A stretch of 64,000 nt of DNA from JADZEJ01 sp964426815 (GTDB lineage Bacteria; Patescibacteriota; Patescibacteriia; 2-12-FULL-60-25): the NCBI GenBank assembly GCA_964426815.1, contig CAYRRZ010000002.1, forward strand, positions 6,076-70,075. The letters are read 5' to 3'. Shown here one piece after another: positions 24,797-33,803 of this stretch (the stretch's first letter is position 1; each line of letters begins with the position of its first letter). The notes below the pieces were generated by a model. The model ran no database searches. It saw only the letters and a list, made by a program, of their open reading frames with translations, and was not told the origin of the DNA. The translations under genes were made by a program, and so were the position numbers.

Positions 24797-24905
24797 CGAC
24801 GCCTCAGTCACTTTCATCCAAGCACGCACACCCCGGTTATCACAACAGGGGGCAAGGAAAAAGTGATCGCGTCGTTTCGCGTGTTTTTACCCACGTTTTT
24901 TTCCT
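24797..24905 (+). ncRNA. Folded 5' leader of the RNR operon, possible attenuator
   Basis: Two nested long-range stems enclose about 45 nt: CGACGC (24797-24802) with GCGTCG (24869-24874), and TCACTTT (24108 offset: 24808-24814) with AAAGTGA (24860-24866). Inside, CCCC (24831-24834) can pair with GGGG near 24848. After them, GCGTG/CACGT (24879-24896) forms a short stem followed by a T7 run that ends just before the ATG at 24906. CGCG at 24868-24871 can alternatively pair with CGCG at 24878-24881, which would break the first stem. This is the layout of a switch with a terminator. I do not recognise a known riboswitch class. Confidence 0.5.
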
Positions 24906-25376
24906 ATGGACACTCTTGAAAAACCAAAAGCCATCGGTGATGCCTATGTCGCTCGTCGTCGTCGTTTACCTGACGAACGCCGTTCCATCACCCACAAGTT
25001 TGAAATCGGCCAACATCAAGGCTATATCACCGTCGGTTTATACGATGACGGGAATCCTGGCGAAATCTTCTTGAAAATGAGCAAAGAGGGGAGCTCACTT
25101 AGCGGCTTGGTCGATGCGTTTGCCACATCGATTTCCATTGGCTTGCAATATGGTGTTCCACTCAAAGTCTTTGTCACGAAATTTGCCCATACCCGCTTTG
25201 AGCCATCCGGTGCGACCCAAAACCCAAATCTTCCAGAAGCAAAGTCTGTCGTTGACTATGTTTTTCGCTGGCTCGCCATTAAATTCTTAACGCCAGAAGA
25301 GCGCCAAGCGATTGCCAAAGAAGATCCATCTATCGAATTAGCCGATTCGAGCAGCAATATCAGTAAGTTGCTATGA
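24906..25376 (+). CDS. Stand-alone NrdJ C-terminal-type domain
   Basis: 156 aa. The central stretch QGYITVGLYDDGNPGEIFL, then SGLVDAFATSISIGLQYGVP, then HTRFEPSG and VVDYVFRWLAIKFL match the region near the C-terminus of adenosylcobalamin-dependent ribonucleotide reductase (NrdJ). The catalytic barrel, cysteines and cobalamin-binding parts are absent. It is the first gene of the operon and overlaps nrdB by ATGA. A structural or regulatory role next to the class I enzyme is inference. The family match is from memory of NrdJ sequences. Confidence 0.78.
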   Translation: MDTLEKPKAIGDAYVARRRRLPDERRSITHKFEIGQHQGYITVGLYDDGNPGEIFLKMSKEGSSLSGLVDAFATSISIGLQYGVPLKVFVTKFAHTRFEPSGATQNPNLPEAKSVVDYVFRWLAIKFLTPEERQAIAKEDPSIELADSSSNISKLL

Positions 25377-26335
25377 GTAATCTTGTCGGCTCTTGCCCTT
25401 TGCTCACGCATCGGACGTTTTATCGGCCCTTTGAGTATCCGCAATATTTTGAATTCTTCCAAAAACAGAATCAGGCACACTGGTTGCCAACCGAAGTCCC
25501 CATGGAAGCGGATATCTCAGACTATCGATTTAAACTCACTCCAGCTGAAAGCAATTTGATTATCAATATTTTGCGCTTTTTTACCCAAGGCGATATTGAA
25601 GTCAATAATAACTACAACTCCAAATTGATTCCGGCCTTTCCAAAGCCAGAAATCAAAATGATGCTCTCGGCCTTTGCTGCCATGGAGTCCGTTCATGTCT
25701 GGGCCTATTCCTACTTGAATGACTCGCTCGGCCTTCCAGAACGTGAATATTCCGCTTTCTTGGAATATGAGTCCATGCGCAATAAGTACAACTATGTACG
25801 CAACTTCGATGTCAAAAGCGTTGAAGAGCTTGCGATAAACCTCGCTGTCTTTGGTGCCTTCATGGAAGGCGTCAGCTTGTTCTCCAGTTTTGCCATCTTG
25901 ATGAATTTTCCTCGCATGGGAAAACTCAAAGGCGTTGGACAAATTGTGACCTGGTCTATTCGCGATGAAACCCTGCATTCAAAAGGCGTCTGCCAATTGT
26001 TTCGCGACTTGATTCAAGAAAATCGTCACATCTGGACACAGGAATTAAAAGACTTGCTCTACAAAGCCTGTGACGACATGGTCAAACTCGAAGACGCCTT
26101 TATCGACACCTGTTTTTCTCTTGGCGAAGTCCCTGGCTTAACCGCCGACCAAGTAAAGCAATACATTCGCTATACAGCTGATCGAAAGCTTCAAGAAATC
26201 ATGCTTGACCCGGTCTACAAAGTCGAAAATCCACTCCAGTGGCTCGATATCATGGTCAATGCCAAAGAACATGCTAATTTCTTTGAAAACCGCGCAACCG
26301 AATACTCCAAGGGCGCTATTCTCGAAGACTGGTAA
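25373..26335 (+). CDS. nrdB: Class I ribonucleotide reductase, small subunit (R2)
   Basis: 320 aa. The di-metal site is complete: D74 (TQGD), E105 and H108 (MESVH), E165 (FMEG), E199 and H202 (RDETLH). Y112, seven residues after E105, occupies the place of the radical Tyr, so this is not the Tyr-less class Ic or a metal-free type. R2 makes the radical used by NrdA. It is coupled to the upstream NrdJ-like domain gene and followed by nrdA after 53 nt. Expression should follow the NrdR boxes at 24747-24795. Confidence 0.95.
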   Translation: MSNLVGSCPLLTHRTFYRPFEYPQYFEFFQKQNQAHWLPTEVPMEADISDYRFKLTPAESNLIINILRFFTQGDIEVNNNYNSKLIPAFPKPEIKMMLSAFAAMESVHVWAYSYLNDSLGLPEREYSAFLEYESMRNKYNYVRNFDVKSVEELAINLAVFGAFMEGVSLFSSFAILMNFPRMGKLKGVGQIVTWSIRDETLHSKGVCQLFRDLIQENRHIWTQELKDLLYKACDDMVKLEDAFIDTCFSLGEVPGLTADQVKQYIRYTADRKLQEIMLDPVYKVENPLQWLDIMVNAKEHANFFENRATEYSKGAILEDW

Positions 26336-26388
26336 ACCAAACGAACATTCAATACATAAAAATCCAAACGAAAATTACTTCTATCCCT

Positions 26389-28296
26389 ATGCCAGCCTAC
26401 GCTTCGGTCATCGACGCCTTGTCGAACAATGATTTGGTCGCAGCTCGCGATCTCTTGCTCGCAGAAATGCATGAGCAAACCAAAAATAAGAACAGCTGGG
26501 ACTGCCCACACTACACCGCGGATAAAACCATCCAGCAGGGGATCAAGCTTGATCACAGCAATGATCAAGGCATGACCTATTTTGGTCTTGAAAATCTACG
26601 CGATCGTTATCTCTTACGTGATGCAAATGGCGAGATTTGTGAAAACATTCAAACCTTTTACGCACGTGTCGCAACTGGCATCGCACGCGGCGACGCCGCT
26701 TTTGCCCAAGAGTTGTATGACATCATGAGCAAGTACTGGTTTTTGCCAGCTACACCAACCCTCATGAATATCGGTACCAGCAAGGGCCTGCCGATTTCCT
26801 GCTTTCTCAATACCGTTCCAGACACCTTGGAAGGCATCTTTGACGTGTATCGCGAAAACGCCTTCTTGGCGAAGTTTGGCGGAGGTATCGGAACCGACTG
26901 GTCACAATTGCGCGGACAAAATTCACCGCTCAAGGCGAGTGGTTTACGCTCAAGTGGTGTGATTCCATTTTTGAAAATCATGGACTCTGAAACCATTGCT
27001 ATTTCGCGCAATTCAACCCGTCGCGGTGCGGCTGCAGCCTATCTACGCATCGACCATCCAGATATCGAAGACTTTTTGGAAATCCGCAAACCTACCGGTG
27101 GCGACATGGACCGTAAATGCTTGAATCTCAATAATGGTGTCGTCATTACAGATGAATTCATGAAAGCGGTTGAAGAAAACCGTACATATGATCTCATCGA
27201 TCCGCACTATAAGACGATTACCAAATCGCTCGATGCCCGTGAAATGTGGCGTCGTCTGCTTAAAATGCGTGCCGAAACCGGGGAGCCATACTTGATTTTT
27301 ATCGACACCGTCAACAAAGCGCTACCTGAACATCATCAAAAGCTCGGCTTAACGGTTCGTCAAAGTAATTTGTGTACCGAAATCGTCCTCCCAACAGATG
27401 AAACTCGTACCGCTGTTTGCTGTTTAGGCAGCATGAACTTAGAAAAGTACGATGAATGGAAGGACAAGTACGATCACATTGCCTATCTCTGCGTGAAGGC
27501 TCTCGACAATAATCTCGAAACCTTTTGCGAAATGGCCGATCCCGTGGAGTACAAAAAGGCAATCAACTCCGTTAAGCATGAACGTTCCATCGGCCTTGGC
27601 GTCATGGGCTATCATGGCTATCTCATGGGCAAGATGATTCCATTTGAGAGTCTCCAGGCCCGCATGCTCAACAAACAAATCTTTGAGTACATGCAAAAAT
27701 GCGCTCTGGCTGCTTCAGAAAAACTCGGCCAAGAACGTGGCTTGCCACTTGATGGCGGAACTCGTCGCAACTCCTATGTCACGAGTATTCAGCCAACGGC
27801 TTCGACGGCCTTCCTTTGCCAACAAGCAACACCATGTATTGAGCCGATCTCGGGTAATGCCTATTTGCAAAAAACCTTGTCAGGCAGCTTCCTCGTGAAA
27901 AATAAATACTTGGAACAACTTCTTGAAACCAAAGGACTCAACAATTCAGAAACCTGGAAGCAAGTCATTGCAGACAAGGGGAGTGTCCTGTATCTCCCGG
28001 GTTTGAGCGATGAAGAAAAAGCCGTATTTCGCACCGCCTATGAAATGAATATGCGCGAAATCGTTCAGCAAGCCGCTGATCGCCAACCATTCATCTCACA
28101 AGCACAATCGCTCAATGTCTTCTTCCCAACACCGCTCAGTGGAAAATACCTGGACGAAGTCCACATGCTGGCTTGGAAAACAGGCGTGAAGTCGCTCTAT
28201 TACCTTCGTTCAGCTGCGCCAATCGAAGCTGATCGTATCGACATGAAGGTTCAAAAGCGCGATCTCGCCAATGAAGAATGTGCCGTTTGTCAGTAA
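26389..28296 (+). CDS. nrdA: Class I ribonucleotide reductase, large subunit (R1)
   Basis: 635 aa. C138 (PISCFLN) and C344/C345 (AVCCLG) give the active-site disulfide, N327-x-C329-x-E331 (SNLCTEI) the thiyl-radical site, SLYYLRS the radical-transfer tyrosines, and ECAVCQ at the end the C-terminal redox cysteines. It reduces ribonucleotides to deoxyribonucleotides. It is shorter than the E. coli type, and I see no N-terminal ATP-cone, so allosteric activity control by dATP is likely missing. Confidence 0.96.
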   Translation: MPAYASVIDALSNNDLVAARDLLLAEMHEQTKNKNSWDCPHYTADKTIQQGIKLDHSNDQGMTYFGLENLRDRYLLRDANGEICENIQTFYARVATGIARGDAAFAQELYDIMSKYWFLPATPTLMNIGTSKGLPISCFLNTVPDTLEGIFDVYRENAFLAKFGGGIGTDWSQLRGQNSPLKASGLRSSGVIPFLKIMDSETIAISRNSTRRGAAAAYLRIDHPDIEDFLEIRKPTGGDMDRKCLNLNNGVVITDEFMKAVEENRTYDLIDPHYKTITKSLDAREMWRRLLKMRAETGEPYLIFIDTVNKALPEHHQKLGLTVRQSNLCTEIVLPTDETRTAVCCLGSMNLEKYDEWKDKYDHIAYLCVKALDNNLETFCEMADPVEYKKAINSVKHERSIGLGVMGYHGYLMGKMIPFESLQARMLNKQIFEYMQKCALAASEKLGQERGLPLDGGTRRNSYVTSIQPTASTAFLCQQATPCIEPISGNAYLQKTLSGSFLVKNKYLEQLLETKGLNNSETWKQVIADKGSVLYLPGLSDEEKAVFRTAYEMNMREIVQQAADRQPFISQAQSLNVFFPTPLSGKYLDEVHMLAWKTGVKSLYYLRSAAPIEADRIDMKVQKRDLANEECAVCQ

Positions 28297-28312
28297 AAAA
28301 TGAATTGAAGCG

Positions 28313-28336
28313 AAAGCCCTGGATTTCCAGGGCTTT
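28313..28336 (+). terminator. Hairpin after the RNR operon
   Basis: Perfect 11 bp arms AAAGCCCTGGA / TCCAGGGCTTT with a TT loop. Only three T follow, so termination may be partial. Confidence 0.65.
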
Positions 28337-28360
28337 ATGCGTTATCCTTCCGTCAATCTC

Positions 28361-29011
28361 ATGGCCGGCCCTCTGACGTCAAGGCATCTCTTGTTTGCGG
28401 TTTCCAGCCTGTGTTTTACGGTATTTTGGGGCTGGGCGACCTGGCATGCAGCTACGACGCCACATTCAAGCCTGAAGCAAAGAATCTTTTGGGCAGGCTC
28501 CATGCTTCTCAATCCGCTTACCGCCGTGTGGTATTGGTATATCTGGAAGCGCTGGGCTTTTTGGCTCCTATTTACACCACTCTTGTTTAGTTTTGTCACC
28601 GCTCCCTTTATCGCAAAACGACTCATCGCTAAAAGCAGTAGCGATATTCTCGAGCAACTCTTTATCCAACTGACAGCCCCAGGAGCCTGGATGCTCTTAA
28701 TGGCTACTTCTGTTTTTATCGTGTTTCCGCTTATCTTGCGTTTAGTCGCACTCTTTCATTTAAGCAAAAACAAAAACATTTCGGCTTTAGACCGAAATGA
28801 TTGGATCGTTGCATTGTCTTTACCTATTTTTGGCTTTGGAGCTGGCGTTGCCTATTGCGCGCAACATCGACGCAATTGGGCCATCGGAAGTTTGGTTTGG
28901 TGGCTCGCATTAGCCGGAGTTGGATATCAAACCCAACAATGGCTGAGTCATATGCCTCAAACCAATTCGTCCTCTTCCTCCGTATCATCCTCAGCCTCAC
29001 CGCTTAAATAA
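28361..29011 (+). CDS. Polytopic membrane protein of unknown function
   Basis: 216 aa with five to six predicted membrane helices and many Trp residues (WYWYIWKRWAFWLLF). A Ser-rich C-terminal tail follows (SSSSSVSSSASPLK). An ATG at 28337 lies right against the hairpin; the ATG at 28361 is preferred. Its last 55 bp overlap the convergent acidic-protein gene. Family not recognised. Confidence 0.6.
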   Translation: MAGPLTSRHLLFAVSSLCFTVFWGWATWHAATTPHSSLKQRIFWAGSMLLNPLTAVWYWYIWKRWAFWLLFTPLLFSFVTAPFIAKRLIAKSSSDILEQLFIQLTAPGAWMLLMATSVFIVFPLILRLVALFHLSKNKNISALDRNDWIVALSLPIFGFGAGVAYCAQHRRNWAIGSLVWWLALAGVGYQTQQWLSHMPQTNSSSSSVSSSASPLK

Positions 29012-29214
29012 GCTTTTTCCATTTCCTCAAGTTCAGCTAAGCCATCTTTTGGTGCTTCTTCTTCTACAGGAACTTCAACGGTAGCCAAAAGCGTTTTTAC
29101 TTCTTCGTCTTCATCATCAACATCGTCACCAAGCACGTGCATGCCGGCCACTTCGAGTTCATCATCCGCATCTTCCATCGGATCGAGCTCGTCATCAGGG
29201 GAGATAAAAGTCAT
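28957..29214 (-). CDS. Small, very acidic protein
   Basis: 85 aa, with more than a third of the residues Asp or Glu (ISPDDELDPMEDADDELE and EAEDDTEEEDELV). It is probably disordered. Proteins like it are common in Patescibacteria and have no assigned role. The ATG at 29214 is chosen because the acidic composition begins there. It overlaps the end of the convergent membrane-protein gene by 55 bp. Confidence 0.6.
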   Translation of the reverse strand: MTFISPDDELDPMEDADDELEVAGMHVLGDDVDDEDEEVKTLLATVEVPVEEEAPKDGLAELEEMEKAYLSGEAEDDTEEEDELV

Positions 29215-29299
29215 AGTCAAGAAAAGATAACAAATGGAAAAAAAAGTGTGAAGTGGATGAATTGCCTGAAAGCGTCGCGCATGGCAATCTACCTGAACT

Positions 29300-30364
29300 A
29301 TGGACGCTACCATTTTGCCCATTATCGCCATTCTTACCTCAATTATCGCTTGTATTGGAATTGCCTTTATTTTAATACGCCTTTCACGACCACAAAAACC
29401 TGAACAGGACCCGCAAATCGCCATGCAATCCATGACGCTTTTGCAAAACCAAGTTGCTCAATTACAAAAAGAAATTGGTGACCGCATGGGTGAAACGCAT
29501 CAGGCTGTCCGCCAACAATTTGCCTCTTCAACCGGTATTGTCCGAGACATGACTGAACGCATGACCAAGGTCGAAGAAATTTCACGCCAAGTCTTGCAAG
29601 AAACAGGGGAGCTGCAAAAACTCCAAGATATTCTGAAAAACCCAAAACAGCGCGGTATTTTGGGTGAATTCTTTTTAGAAAGCTTGCTAAACAATGTCTT
29701 GCCTCCAGGTGGCTTTCAAATGCAATACAAATTTGCCAATGGTGAAATTGTTGATGCTGCCGTGTTTATCCGCGATAAGATCGTTCCCATCGACTCCAAA
29801 TTCAGTCTCGAAAACTACAATCGTATCGTTGAAGAGCAAAATCCAACCGAACGCGAACGTTTTGAGGTTCTTTTCTTAAATGATTTAAAACTCCGCATCA
29901 AAGAAACTGCAAAATACATCCGCCCAGACGAAGGGACCATGGACTTTGCCTTCATGTTTATTCCGCATGAAGCCATTTATTATGATTTGCTGATCAATAA
30001 AATCGGCGCGATCAAAGCAGACTCCGAGAACCTGATTCAACGAGCTGCTTCGACCTATCATGTCATTATCGTTTCACCAACCTCATTCTTAGCCTATTTA
30101 CAAACAGTTCTTCAGGGCTTGCGCGCTCTCCAAATTGAAGAACAGGCAAAAGAGATCAAGCTGCGCTTGGGAGAAATGGCAAAACACCTCGGTGCCTATG
30201 AAAGCTATTACTCCAATGTCGGGAAACATCTTGGAACCGTCGTGAATCAATACAATCTCGCCTCAAAAGAATTCGCCAAGATTGATAAGGATGTCTTGAA
30301 AATTTCGGGCAGCAATATCGGCTATCAACCGGAATTGCTTGAAAAGCCAAACACAACCGAATGA
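29300..30364 (+). CDS. rmuC: DNA recombination protein RmuC
   Basis: 354 aa. An N-terminal membrane helix is followed by a coiled coil to about residue 110. The RmuC nuclease-like domain follows: QRGILGEFFLESLL, then DAAVFIRDKIVPIDSKFSLE, then IPHEAIYYDLL. RmuC limits genome rearrangement and has a PD-(D/E)xK-like fold. The stop overlaps the next start (ATGA at 30361). Confidence 0.92.
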   Translation: MDATILPIIAILTSIIACIGIAFILIRLSRPQKPEQDPQIAMQSMTLLQNQVAQLQKEIGDRMGETHQAVRQQFASSTGIVRDMTERMTKVEEISRQVLQETGELQKLQDILKNPKQRGILGEFFLESLLNNVLPPGGFQMQYKFANGEIVDAAVFIRDKIVPIDSKFSLENYNRIVEEQNPTERERFEVLFLNDLKLRIKETAKYIRPDEGTMDFAFMFIPHEAIYYDLLINKIGAIKADSENLIQRAASTYHVIIVSPTSFLAYLQTVLQGLRALQIEEQAKEIKLRLGEMAKHLGAYESYYSNVGKHLGTVVNQYNLASKEFAKIDKDVLKISGSNIGYQPELLEKPNTTE

Positions 30365-30984
30365 TCGGGAAATTTTTCCGTTGGCTGTTCGCTCTAACCA
30401 GTCTTGCCGGACTGGCGATTGCTGGTATGTGCGCCGATGTTCAATTGCATTATCTTGATCGGCTCCGTTTGGCCTCAGACCAAGACGCACGTGCAAGTAC
30501 GGCAATTATCCTAGGCGCCAGTGTAAAAAGCGATGGGCAGCCTTCTGATGCCTTACGCGATCGATTACTTGTCGGTGCCGGATTATACAAAGACGCACAT
30601 GTGCGCCAAATTCTGATAACAGGGGATGATGGCGCCTATCACGCCAAAGAAATCGATGTCATGCGTGCTTTTTTGATAAAACAGGGCATCCCAAGTGACG
30701 CAATTTTGAGTGACCCGCATGGCTATCGAACCTATGAAAGCTGTAAACGTGCGGCTAACGTTTTTCAAATCAAAGATGCCATCATTGTGACGCAACGTTT
30801 TCATATTGCACGAGCGCTCTACCTATGCGAATCCTTTGGTATTCAAAGTATCGGTGTCAGCTCAGATAGAACGAGCTATCAACGTATTATCTATTTTTGG
30901 GTTCGCGATCTTGGAGCTAGTGTCAAAGCCTGGAGCGATATCCATCTCATTACGCCTGAGCCGCCGGTCAAATCAACAATATAA
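30361..30984 (+). CDS. DUF218 (SanA/YdcF/ElyC-like) membrane-anchored protein
   Basis: 207 aa. An N-terminal helix (residues about 8-26) precedes a DUF218 domain: TAIILGASVKSDGQPSDALR at its start, then ITGDDG, then VTQRFHIARALYLCES. Family members affect envelope integrity or vancomycin tolerance in enterobacteria; the biochemical activity is unclear. It is coupled to rmuC. Confidence 0.88.
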   Translation: MIGKFFRWLFALTSLAGLAIAGMCADVQLHYLDRLRLASDQDARASTAIILGASVKSDGQPSDALRDRLLVGAGLYKDAHVRQILITGDDGAYHAKEIDVMRAFLIKQGIPSDAILSDPHGYRTYESCKRAANVFQIKDAIIVTQRFHIARALYLCESFGIQSIGVSSDRTSYQRIIYFWVRDLGASVKAWSDIHLITPEPPVKSTI

Positions 30985-30998
30985 AAACGACGGGATAC

Positions 30999-31045
30999 AA
31001 AAAAACCGACCCAGGAGAGGCAAGCTTGCCAAAGAGGGGGTCGGT
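30999..31045 (-). terminator. Intrinsic terminator of the gene at 31093
   Basis: On the minus strand ACCGACCC ... GGGTCGGT with an inner GGCAAGCTTGCC palindrome, then seven T. Confidence 0.85.
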
Positions 31046-31092
31046 ATAAGTTGAACGGAACCGAGAAGGAAGAAGTGGGGAAGGGCGAAGGA

Positions 31093-31668
31093 TCAGCCCG
31101 TGGCTGACAGTCGGCGCCCCGAAGCGGGGGCCCTGTCAGGGATTTGCCGCGTACCCGAATGGGGCAGCGGCGTCTGCTCGGCATCGTCATCCTTCTTGAC
31201 GATGGGCGGCATGAAGTCGAGTGCCTCGATGATCTCTCGGCCGGCGGCGTACTGGGGCAAGCCCATCGCGGCCAGATTGCCGATCAAACCGATGCCCTGA
31301 GGCATCAGCTTGGTACGAATCGGCACATTCGCCCGCTCGGCTTCGATCTTCTCCAGGAGCTTATCCCGCTGAGCTGAAAGTTCTTGCCAACGAGCAGACC
31401 CAGACGTGCACTTGCCCATCTGGACTTCGATGCCCCGGATGGCACTCCTGCACTCATCGACAACGAGGTCGCCTGCCTTCCGAAAAGCACAGGCCGCATC
31501 AACCATCGCACGATGTGCCTGCCCGTCCATGTACGGACCGCGGGTGGCATGAAACGCTTTCACCAGAAAGTCATTCCACAGCGCGATCACTTTGGGATCA
31601 CCCGTGTAACTACGGACGTGCTGGTTGAAAGCGATACACTTCTGACGATCGCGAAACGAAAGGGGCAT
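31093..31668 (-). CDS. Protein of unknown function, GC-rich single-gene unit
   Basis: 191 aa. Mostly helical with a likely coiled coil (WQELSAQRDKLLEKIEAERA) in the middle and a disordered, charged tail after residue 155. There are three Cys but no metal motif. It has its own promoter (31725-31753) and terminator (30999-31045). No family recognised. Confidence 0.65.
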   Translation of the reverse strand: MPLSFRDRQKCIAFNQHVRSYTGDPKVIALWNDFLVKAFHATRGPYMDGQAHRAMVDAACAFRKAGDLVVDECRSAIRGIEVQMGKCTSGSARWQELSAQRDKLLEKIEAERANVPIRTKLMPQGIGLIGNLAAMGLPQYAAGREIIEALDFMPPIVKKDDDAEQTPLPHSGTRQIPDRAPASGRRLSATG

Positions 31669-31724
31669 GTGCAGCCTGTTTCCTTGTGAGAGTGGACGGT
31701 TAACGAACGAGGTACTGCTGCGCT

Positions 31725-31753
31725 ATAAAACAGGATTTAACAGAATCTGTCAA
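31725..31753 (-). promoter_or_regulatory. Promoter of the gene at 31093
   Basis: On the minus strand TTGACA (31753-31748), a 17 bp spacer, TTTTAT; TTATAG with a 19 bp spacer is an alternative -10. Confidence 0.6.
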
Positions 31754-31784
31754 GAAAACGATTTACAAGCTTTTTAAACAAAAG

Positions 31785-31806
31785 AAAACCCCCGCAAAGG
31801 CAGGGG
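31785..31806 (-). terminator. Intrinsic terminator of the repeat protein gene
   Basis: On the minus strand CCCCTGC, loop CTTT, GCGGGGG, then TTTT. The stem has one U-G pair. Confidence 0.7.
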
Positions 31807-31820
31807 AGAGAAAGGGGGAC

Positions 31821-31920
31821 NNNNNNNNNNNNNNNNNNNNNNNNNNNNNNNNNNNNNNNNNNNNNNNNNNNNNNNNNNNNNNNNNNNNNNNNNNNNNNNN
31901 NNNNNNNNNNNNNNNNNNNN
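31821..31920. other. Assembly gap (100 N)
   Basis: Exactly 100 N at the 3' end of the repeat protein gene. None of the three frames after it has a stop before the terminator at 31785-31806, so the stop codon must lie in the gap. Confidence 0.9.
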
Positions 31921-32994
31921 CCAAGATCGGCCCACAAACAAGGGATGTTTTGCCAAATCTTGCTTCGTTGGACACTCAAGCTTTTGGCAAAGTGCTTCAA
32001 GCAAGGCATCTCGTCCAAGCTCATCATGCTCTGCAAGCACGCACATCACTTTTTTAGGTTTGGGCAGGCCCGGAAAGGTCTTGTACAGCCAGGAGATAAT
32101 CAACCCAGCGCCCTGAATCTCCTGAGGCTCAAGCGCAAGCTGCTGCCGGGTACCCACGGGATCTGCAGTGGCGCCTGCAATCTTTCCGCCCAAAACATCA
32201 AGCCCCATAACAGCACGGGCACCGACATCGATCGCGGCACGACCGAGAGCTTTTGACGGGCACCAGGTCAAGACAGCGTATCCAAGCAAGGCGCAAATGC
32301 AACGACGCAAGTTCGCAATCTCTTTTTCCCAGACCGTCTTACGACGGGTACTGAGGGGCAAGAGCTTTTTAAGCAAGTACTGCACCTGGTCCAGGTCCAA
32401 TGAAAAGCCCATGGTGCAAAAAGGATTCCACGAGAAATCGGCAATGGAGGGAGTCCATCCCTCTTCATCCTTCACGCGACGCGCATCAATCTTTCGCCCG
32501 ATTGCGAACAGACAACGATTCCCGTCATGACCTTCAAAATCAGCCAAAACGAAATCGTGACGCTGCATGTAAGCGAGAGCAAAGGCGTCCATGATCGGAG
32601 GAATCTGTCCCAGCTCCATAATGCTCCATGGCATCAAGAAAGGCGCAATCTCCTGCTTGCTCAAGTTCGGATTTTTTACCCGTTCAAGATTTTCAAGCAT
32701 AGCGTCTGGCAAGGTATCTGACTTTTTTGCATACCTCCCTAGACTCAAAGCCTCTCCCAGCCAAGCCGGGTTTTCAAGCTGGAGCAATGCGACAGCGGGG
32801 TTGGCAGACACCTCTTGGAAATATCCCCAAAGCAATTCCTTCAGGATCTCCTGAGGAGTATTTGGGTTTGAAGCGATAACCCGAAGGCTTTCGCGCGTTT
32901 CAGATGATGGCCCCTTATGAGCAATCAGCTGTTTGTATAGCGAAGAAATCTCTACCGCCAGTGTGGCAGGATCCTGCAGCTTTTGAAGGTTCAT
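31921..32994 (-). CDS. Helical-repeat (LRV-like) protein, 3' end in gap
   Basis: About 358 residues are visible. VIASNPNTPQEILKELLWG and SANPAVALLQLENPAWL look like leucine-rich-variant or HEAT-like repeats (residues about 45-90); the NPNTP-x-x-L pattern is typical of LRV. The rest has several Cys and Trp but no motif I know. The ATG at 32994 coincides with the predicted transcription start of the promoter at 33001-33029, so the mRNA would be leaderless. A GTG at 33012 would lie upstream of that start. No function offered. Confidence 0.6.
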
Positions 32995-33000
32995 GTCAGC

Positions 33001-33029
33001 TATGTACAACACGAATTCATTTTTGTCAA
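33001..33029 (-). promoter_or_regulatory. Promoter of the LRV-like gene, leaderless
   Basis: On the minus strand TTGACA (33029-33024), a 17 bp spacer, TACATA (33006-33001). The ATG begins 7 nt after the -10 box. Confidence 0.75.
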
Positions 33030-33041
33030 TACATGGGTTTA

Positions 33042-33075
33042 CAAAAAAAATAACAGGCTTGATTCGCCTGTTATT
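33042..33075 (-). terminator. Intrinsic terminator of the DUF1761 gene
   Basis: On the minus strand AATAACAGGC, loop GAATCAA, GCCTGTTATT, then a run of T. Confidence 0.88.
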
Positions 33076-33096
33076 ACCTAACTTTTTATGTAGGAA

Positions 33097-33519
33097 CTAC
33101 CGCCAAACAGCCAAAATCACACCCATAACCAACATTGTCACCAAACGATATCCTCCATCTAAGAGAAAAAGCTTCCATGACTTACCTCCCCATAATTGAG
33201 CTCCCATGAGTACTGGAGCCATAAAACCAAGCCAATTCCACGCGCCTGAAATAAGACCAGCAGCGACCCCTGTGGTTTGCGTATAGACTGAAGCGAATTC
33301 GGTCACATGAGCCAAAACATAAGATGTAACCAAGGCACCAACAAACATCAATCCATAGGACTTGCCCATGCTCTTCTGCATGTCTTTCATCGCTTGTGTC
33401 GTAAAGCCCATCTCCTTCATCCAAATTTTACCGAATACAGGTTCATACCACACATACCCAATCACCATGCTTGAAATGGCAGCCACGAGGACAGCCCAAT
33501 AGTTTACGAGATATTGCAT
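33097..33519 (-). CDS. DUF1761 membrane protein
   Basis: 140 aa with four predicted membrane helices. The start YWAVLVAAISSMVIGYVWYE and the short motif GKIWMKEMGF are characteristic of DUF1761. The function is unknown. The ATG at 33519 gives the normal family length. Confidence 0.8.
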   Translation of the reverse strand: MQYLVNYWAVLVAAISSMVIGYVWYEPVFGKIWMKEMGFTTQAMKDMQKSMGKSYGLMFVGALVTSYVLAHVTEFASVYTQTTGVAAGLISGAWNWLGFMAPVLMGAQLWGGKSWKLFLLDGGYRLVTMLVMGVILAVWR

Positions 33520-33598
33520 ATAGCTATCAGGATAGGACAAAAAAGGAACTCTGTCATGCTCCAATGTATAAAAATGCGATTTTAAAGGGTTTTTTGCA

Positions 33599-33618
33599 CA
33601 AAAAAAGGCTTCAAGCCT
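33599..33618 (-). terminator. Weak terminator at the end of the noncoding region
   Basis: On the minus strand AGGC, loop TTGAA, GCCT, then eight T. It would end a minus-strand transcript that crosses 33619-34183. Confidence 0.5.
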
Positions 33619-33803
33619 CTATAAGCCCCTAGGAGCGTTTTTAAATCAAAAGATGACCTGATATACCTAAAAATAGAATAAACCAATCAGGTAAAACAGG
33701 AGAGGACGAAAAAACAGGGGATGCAGACCCTAGATACGACCCAAATGGATCAGCGCATGCTAAGAAGACACCGGAAACGCCTAAGACCTACAAAACAATA
33801 AAC

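Noticed and set aside
24797..24905. Cobalamin riboswitch before the NrdJ-like gene
   Set aside because: The B12-box and the other conserved parts of the cobalamin aptamer are absent.
31774..31820. Coding end of the LRV-like gene after the gap
   Set aside because: All frames there run through the terminator without a stop, so the real stop must be in the gap.
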